Positions 18,649-22,298 of a stretch of DNA of 22,298 bases are shown piece by piece. A program made the position numbers and the translations under genes. The stretch is from Dictyocoela muelleri (Eukaryota; Microsporidia). Within the stretch, counting starts at the first letter, position 1, and each line of letters begins with the position of its first letter. A model generated the notes under the pieces. It did not search any database and was not told the origin of the DNA. It was given only the letters and a program-made list of their open reading frames with translations. The stretch spans positions 1 to 22,298 of the forward strand of contig SDVU01000082.1 of the NCBI GenBank assembly GCA_016256075.1. The letters are read 5' to 3'.

Positions 18649-18945
18649 CTCGAGGTGCGAATAGGGTCCCCATTTGAGAGTCTTTATTTTTAATTTAGCC
18701 ACACCTGTTATAAATTTCGTATCGTAAATTTTTTTTTTCAAAACAAGCAAAATCCTTAAAGAAAAAGATACAATTACAATTAAAAACATCACACACCGAA
18801 GGTTTGTGATGTTTTTAATTGTAATTGTATCTTTTTCTTTAAGGATTTTGCTTGTTTTAAAAAAAATACGCTCCGACATTTGAAACAGGGGTGGCTAGAT
18901 TAAAAATAAAGACTCTCAAATGGGGACCCTATTCGCACTTTGAGC
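18649..18945. repeat. Right hairpin of the twin-hairpin element
   Basis: A nearly perfect palindrome of about 297 bp with tip CATCACACACC GAAG GTTTGTGATG around 18797. The outer arms read GTGCGAATAGGGTCCCCATT and its exact complement. It is about 85-90% similar to the left hairpin. Confidence 0.92.
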
Positions 18946-18949
18946 CTAC

Positions 18950-19205
18950 TTCGTTAAATAAAAGACGATAAAAACATAGCCACTGATCAAATATCTAGGT
19001 TCTTAATTCTAAACACATAAAAAGACCATCATTTAATTATAATTTAATCAAAATTAAATATTTACAAGATAATGATGCTAGTACTCCAAAACATTATAAA
19101 ATCAAACTGTTGTATGAAATTGAGGAACCCTGTAATTACAGAACTATTACATTTTCTAACGAAAAAGTAAATTTAAAAACATGTCCAGATTTTCTGGACA
19201 ACGTA
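18950..19205 (+). pseudogene. End of RNase H and linker of the older gypsy fossil
   Basis: This plus-strand segment carries an ATDQISRF-like end of RNase H. It is followed by linker-like sequence (YLQDNDASTPKHYKIKLLYE, about 19056-19116) ending in LKTCPDFLDNVH before a stop at 19210. No integrase of this fossil is found after it. From 19333 on the sequence belongs to a different transposon, and 19211-19332 is AT-rich and empty. Confidence 0.5.
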
Positions 19206-19332
19206 CATTAAAGTTATAAATTTCTTTTCGTTACTTTATTATAATAATTTTTCATTTTTGCGCATTTTATCTTCGATTCCGACAGTTTTTTTAAAACTCC
19301 ACGTATGAAATTGAGCTTCCATGCTTAATTAT

Positions 19333-19490
19333 TGTGGCGCTCCAAGCGCGACCATGCGAACAGCGACCGCTCTTTTTCTTTTTATTCCAATTACATATTT
19401 TAATTAATAATAATTTATCATGCGAACAGCGTCCACTAGCCATGCGAACAGCGACTATTAGCCATGGGACAGGACCACTAGCCATTTAAA
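19333..19490. repeat. Left terminus with a tandem terminal motif
   Basis: The terminal repeat (19333-19370) carries CATGCGAACAGCGACC. Further on are CATGCGAACAGCGTCCACTA (about 19420), CATGCGAACAGCGACTATTA (about 19440) and a diverged CATGGGACAGGACCACTAGC (about 19462), spaced 20-21 bp apart. They are probably repeated integrase/transposase-binding sites; the role is inferred. Confidence 0.8.
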
Positions 19491-19789
19491 TAGCACACTC
19501 ATAATATATAACATTATTCAATCAAATGATCATCATATTTAAATACTATCTATGTAAAATACTCTAAGTTTTTCCGAGGTAATTAAATATTTTTTTCGAC
19601 ACAAGGATAATAATAAGAGCCATAAATATTCATTTGTTTATTTTAATAAAAAAATAAAAATTGTGGTTAAAAATTATAATTACATTTAACATTTTTTCAT
19701 GTACACTTAAAAAATAAAATTCAGGAAACATTCCATGTTTTATCCTACATAAAAAGACGAAAATGAATATAAAACAATAGTTTTGATTC

Positions 19790-20929
19790 TTAGCGAAGGA
19801 AATGATATATTATAAATATCAGATCGTCATAAAAAATCGCGTTTCATAAAATTTGCTAAGAAATTTAAATTGTTAAATGGAAAGCTTTATTTTATTAGCG
19901 CTGATAATGAATTAAAAGAGGCTATACATTCTGAAGATATTGTTAGAATGAAAAATTTAGTTCAGGATGACCACGAAAAAAACCATTTTGGTATTAATAA
20001 GTCCGAACATTATTTTAAATGCCTTTATTTCCGCATAAAAAGAGAAACAATTCATGAGGTTATAAAGGAGTGTCACAAGTGTAATGCAGCCTCTAAAACA
20101 AAAAATACAAATGATTCACATAAAGTCCAAAAGATCAAGATAGCGATATCAAATTGATTGTGTTGATCTTTCTAGATGTGAAACAGAAAATTATAGCACG
20201 AAATTTATTTTGAATATAATTGATGTATTTTCGAAATTCTGTATGGCACAAGCTATACCTGATAAAAAAGCCGAAACAATCAAAAAATATTTAGAAAAAA
20301 CATTTTTTTATACGTTTTTCCAAAAATTCTGCAATGTGATAATGATTTAGAATTCAAAAAATGAATTGATTGATATTTTCTGTAGCGAAAATCGTGTTAT
20401 TAGAAAATTTAGTCGGCCTAGACATCTTCAATCAAATGGACAAGTCGAAAGAGCAAATCAAACAATAACAAGATGGTTGCAAAGAGACATATGTTCAAAT
20501 GATAATAAAAATTGGGTCGGTTCATTTGATAAAATCAAATATAATTATAATAAGACTATACATTAGGCTACTAAAAAAACGTCTTTTGAATTTTTTTTAA
20601 ATACAAATGGTTATAATAATTGTATTAATGAAGATTCCTCAGAAAAATCAGACGACATCACTATTAATAATGAGCTTTATTTAAAAAGAATGGATATAAA
20701 TGCCCCTGATATTGTTAAAGTTGAGAAAATAATGATTAGCGATAATGTAATGATTTTTAATGATTTTGATACGAATGTAAAAACAAAAAAGAAAAAATTA
20801 GACTCTTTCTTTGAAAAAAATGTAGGTGTTGTTATTGAAATTATTCATGAAGGTAAATTTAAAGTTAGGATAAATAATAATGAAAAAAATACTTTACATT
20901 CTCGACTTAAAAAAATAAATTGGCTTTAA
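19790..20929 (+). pseudogene. KRBA2-like / Ginger-type DDE integrase (fossil)
   Basis: Domains appear in the order of a stand-alone integrase. First is a short N-terminal part (KFAKKFKLLNGKLYFISADN, about 19852-19910). An HHCC zinc finger follows with HEKNHFG (about 19972) and CHKC (about 20071). The catalytic core has Asp in DCVDL (about 20163), Asp in the CDND stretch (about 20336-20341) and Glu in GQVERANQT (about 20447), with a D-to-E gap close to 35 residues. The wording RPRHLQSNGQVERANQT is typical of KRBA2-like integrases, common in microsporidia. The C-terminal part ends ...LHSRLKKINWL (20926), with a possible small beta domain (VGVVIEIIHEGKFKVRINNN). It would cut and join the element ends. 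It is broken in about four or five places. It could also be viewed as a gypsy-derived integrase, but the inverted-repeat boundaries favour a DNA transposon. Confidence 0.8.
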
Positions 20930-21213
20930 TTACGATTCTTCTTAATTTATTTAAAATTTTATTGAAATCATTTATAATAAAATTTAAATAATAAAAGAAT
21001 TATATTTTTTTTTATTATTTAATTTCTCATTTATCAATTCAAATTAAGATATTAAAAAAATCATAAATTTTTGAGCAAAACTATGACTTTTAATTTTTTA
21101 AATTCAATTAAAAAAATCATACTGGCCCGACATGCATGTTAATCCAATACAAGATAGATTATACTTTCAAAAATATGAATTTCGACCATATCTTTTCCAT
21201 TTATTAATGTAAA
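20930..21213. other. 3' non-coding part of the integrase transposon
   Basis: These 284 bases between the integrase stop and the right terminal hairpin are AT-rich with long A and T runs. No gene or clear repeat was seen. Confidence 0.5.
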
Positions 21214-21373
21214 CATTGGAATTGCGCACAGCGACCACCTCGAGGGATATTTATAAATAAAAATTTAATTCTTAATTTTAAAATTAAAATTTTAAGATTT
21301 AGAATTAAATTTTTATTTATAAATATTTCTCGAAGTGGTCGCTGTTCGCATGTCACTCGCTTCGCGCGCGACA
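21214..21373. repeat. Right terminal hairpin of the integrase transposon
   Basis: GCGCACAGCGACCACCTCGA (21223) is an inner inverted copy of the terminal motif, and the outer copy GTGGTCGCTGTTCGCATG lies at about 21335-21352. Between them is a long AT-rich palindrome (ATTTATAAATAAAAATTTAA and its complement) centred near 21285. The outermost 20 bases are CG-rich. So this end too is a hairpin. Confidence 0.9.
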
Positions 21374-21523
21374 ATTATTAAGAAAATATAGAAAAATTAC
21401 AAACCGTGTAATTGAAGAACAAATATATAATTGACAGAAACTCACGAAAAATAAGGATTTGAAAATAAAACAAATTTTTAAAAGGTTTTATACTTACAAA
21501 TTTTTATTTTTTTTAAAAAAAAA

Positions 21524-21796
21524 TTATTCATTATTTTCAAAATCACCTATCATTTCGCTCAATTGTCTTAATTTATTTTCACTTCGTCTTATCAAAACCC
21601 TATTTATGTTTGCTATCTCAGAATAATATCTGACCCTATAATTATAAATGCTATTTATCTCATTTTGATTTAATTCTACAAGTGATATGCTATTATTAGA
21701 ACTATATAAGTTACTTATAAGATATATTCTGGAACAAATAAAAATAAATTTGAAGCGAATTTTATATTGCATGATGGGTTTTAATATTGTACTCAT
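21524..21796 (-). CDS. Hypothetical 90-residue frame, unassigned
   Basis: The minus-strand frame runs from an ATG at 21796 to a stop at 21524. The N-terminal third is hydrophobic/basic (YKIRFKFIFICSRIYLIS). The C-terminal half is polar and helical (NINRVLIRRSENKLRQLSEM, ending DFENNE). I recognise no family. Just upstream on the same strand, another frame (about 21860-21762) reads LGISIMIDKNTRRLIDILQ, which also looks protein-like. The whole may therefore be a degraded gene with a frame change rather than a short intact one. The plus-strand frame at 21687-21926 overlaps it and is judged a shadow. It sits between the integrase transposon and the MULE, and is the only candidate for non-transposon coding DNA in the last 3 kb. 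Regulation cannot be seen. Confidence 0.25.
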   Translation of the reverse strand: MSTILKPIMQYKIRFKFIFICSRIYLISNLYSSNNSISLVELNQNEINSIYNYRVRYYSEIANINRVLIRRSENKLRQLSEMIGDFENNE

Positions 21797-21865
21797 GTGT
21801 TGTTCTTTGCAATATATCTATCAATCTGCGTGTATTTTTATCAATCATTATGGATATTCCCAAAT

Positions 21866-21931
21866 CGAAAACTTGACAAATTCGAGTTTTCGCATTAGGG
21901 TTTTGTCGAGTTTTACGAAAACTTGACAAAA
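21866..21931. repeat. Two adjacent hairpins upstream of the MULE gene
   Basis: The first hairpin is CGAAAACT (21866-21873) with AGTTTTCG (21885-21892). The second is TTTTGTCGAGTTTT (21901-21914) with GAAAACTTGACAAAA (21917-21931) and a 2-base loop. Both are built from the same motif, giving three or four copies in alternating orientation. Confidence 0.88.
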
Positions 21932-21943
21932 CCGGCAAGAAAA

Positions 21944-22298
21944 ATGTTTATATGGAAAAATTCACAACGAGGAAACCTAAAGCTTTATCTGGACGATTAT
22001 ATTTATAATCTACAGAAGAAGAAAGCCGAATATATATACTGGCGCTGTGTAAGAAGAAACTGTAGTGGGTGAGTCCATTCAGAGTTAGCTATGAAAGAGT
22101 TTGTTAAAAAATCTCTACATTTGCATGAACCAGAAAGACAGAAAGTAATAAGAAATAAATTTTATAAACAGTTATATTCATCTGAAAATTATAATTTCGA
22201 GGATGCACTGAAAAAACTCGATTTTAACATTACAAGAGAATGAAATAACATGTTTACCACCACTTAAAAATATAAGAGATTATTATACAAGAAAATCA
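21944..22298 (+). pseudogene. MULE transposase N-terminus with FLYWCH-type zinc finger, partial
   Basis: ATG 21944 opens MFIWKNSQRGNLKLYLDDYI. It continues to YIYWRCVRRNCSG, an in-frame TGA at 22070-22072, then VHSELAMKEF and LHLHEPE. This is a FLYWCH-type finger (W-x-C-x4-C ... H-x-H) in which the family usually has an Arg where the TGA stands, so one C-to-T change in CGA would explain it. The frame runs to a TGA at about 22239. The neighbouring frame carries ENEITCLPPLKNIRDYYTRK to the window edge, the LPP-containing stretch typical of MULE N-termini, so a frameshift is also likely. The finger would bind the element ends. The catalytic domain lies beyond the window. Confidence 0.65.

Larger units (their letters stand above)
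18269..18945. mobile_element. 677-bp twin-hairpin non-autonomous element
   Basis: Two related hairpins (18269-18543 and 18649-18945) flank a core of about 105 bp. The outer ends are inverted (GTTCAAAGTGC and, complemented, GCTCAAAGTGC). The outer flanks are CTTCTTCG (18261-18268) and CTACTTCG (18946-18953), 7 of 8 equal. That supports a single insertion with an 8-bp duplication rather than two neighbouring MITEs. The gypsy RNase H sequence lies on both sides. The core (18544-18648) has a short Lys-rich open stretch (KIKQKIREKELKKIN) of no known identity. Confidence 0.7.
15185..19210 (+). mobile_element. Older Ty3/gypsy fossil, invaded by three other elements
   Basis: Remnants of gag/protease (15190-15660), RT (15958-17100) and RNase H (17940-18260 and 18950-19205) lie in the Ty3/gypsy order on the plus strand. 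No LTRs or boundaries were found; the left limit is taken as the end of the Merlin element, which may have inserted into it. It is interrupted by a 126-bp MITE, family H copy 2 and a twin-hairpin element, and the fossil sequence resumes after each. It differs clearly in wording from the element at 2914-7153. It is heavily broken, with well over a dozen breaks, and is much older than that copy. Confidence 0.78.
19333..21373 (+). mobile_element. Ginger-like integrase DNA transposon, 2041 bp, with 5-bp target duplication
   Basis: The left end is TGTGGCGCTCCAAGCGCGAC and the right end, complemented, is TGTCGCGCGCGAAGCGAGTG. The inverted repeat extends about 37 bp and contains 16 identical bases (CATGCGAACAGCGACC). 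ATTAT stands at 19328-19332 and again at 21374-21378. TGT-starting ends and a short duplication, with a Ty3-like integrase but no gag, protease or RT between them, are features of Ginger DNA transposons. Ginger usually duplicates 4 bp, so the 5-bp duplication is unusual. The termini carry extra motif copies (19420-19490 and 21214-21373). The integrase inside is broken, with roughly four or five breaks, while the outer boundaries are well kept. Confidence 0.75.
21862..22298 (+). mobile_element. Left end of a FLYWCH-type MULE (partial at window edge)
   Basis: A cluster of inverted copies of a GAAAACTTGACAAA motif (21866-21931) lies just before a FLYWCH-finger reading frame that starts at 21944. 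This arrangement suggests the terminal or subterminal region of a Mutator-like element. The exact left end and any 9-bp duplication cannot be fixed, because the right end lies outside the window. Confidence 0.5.

Noticed and set aside
18586-18879. Minus-strand 97-residue frame
   Set aside because: It runs through a near-perfect palindrome, so its sequence is dictated by the hairpin.
19291-19485. Minus-strand 64-residue frame with repeated SGRCSH-like words
   Set aside because: The repetition comes from the tandem GCGAACAGCG terminal motif of the integrase transposon.
19420-19490. CRISPR-like short direct repeats
   Set aside because: Units of 20-21 bp are contiguous with no unique spacers, and they match a transposon terminal repeat. 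The sequence is eukaryotic in character.
22070-22072. TGA read as a sense codon (genetic code change)
   Set aside because: A single TGA at a CGA-type Arg site is better explained as a point mutation. Elsewhere in the window TGA, TAG and TAA all interrupt known families with no consistent residue at TGA.

Overview
The window is very AT-rich and almost completely built of decayed mobile elements. I find no confidently recognisable host gene. The mix of families (Merlin/ISXO2-like, Tigger/pogo-like, FLYWCH-MULE, Ty3/gypsy and a KRBA2-like integrase), the short intronless reading frames and the extreme AT bias fit a repeat-rich microsporidian, Hamiltosporidium-like. That assignment is inferred from protein style. 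No ribosomal or housekeeping gene is present to confirm it.

Layout. 1-242: C-terminal end and right terminus of a Tigger-type transposon cut by the window edge. 269-2484: a Merlin element (outer inverted repeats 269-336 and 2416-2484) with a broken transposase and other inverted-repeat DNA inside it. 2914-7153: a Ty3/gypsy LTR retrotransposon with both LTRs, a 4-bp target duplication, and gag, protease, RT, RNase H and integrase regions. It is broken but fairly young. 7375-8787: copy 1 of an 807-bp hairpin-ended repeat (called family H here), split by a 596-bp foldback element at 7455-8050. 8831-10739: a Tigger/pogo transposon with a degenerate transposase. 10907-12676: a second Merlin transposase fossil with a long hairpin at each end. 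12677-14017: mostly empty, with a FLYWCH zinc-finger remnant at 13612-13770. 14018-15176: a third Merlin element with both termini. 15185-19210: an older Ty3/gypsy fossil invaded by a 126-bp MITE (16801-16926), copy 2 of family H (17124-17930) and a 677-bp twin-hairpin element (18269-18945). 19333-21373: a 2.04-kb integrase-bearing DNA transposon with TGT...ACA ends and a perfect 5-bp target duplication, resembling Ginger. 21524-21796: an unassigned minus-strand frame. 21862-22298: the start of a FLYWCH-type MULE running off the window.

How it fits together. The elements are layered: the 15-19 kb gypsy fossil is the oldest, smaller elements landed in it, and one family H copy was itself hit later. 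The most unusual shared theme is terminus design. In several unrelated elements an end is not a simple inverted repeat but a hairpin or a cluster of inverted or direct copies of the terminal motif. The non-autonomous ones often carry 8-10 bp target duplications, which suits Merlin-type mobilisation. The Merlin, Tigger and MULE transposases seen here are all broken, so any current mobility would need enzymes encoded elsewhere.
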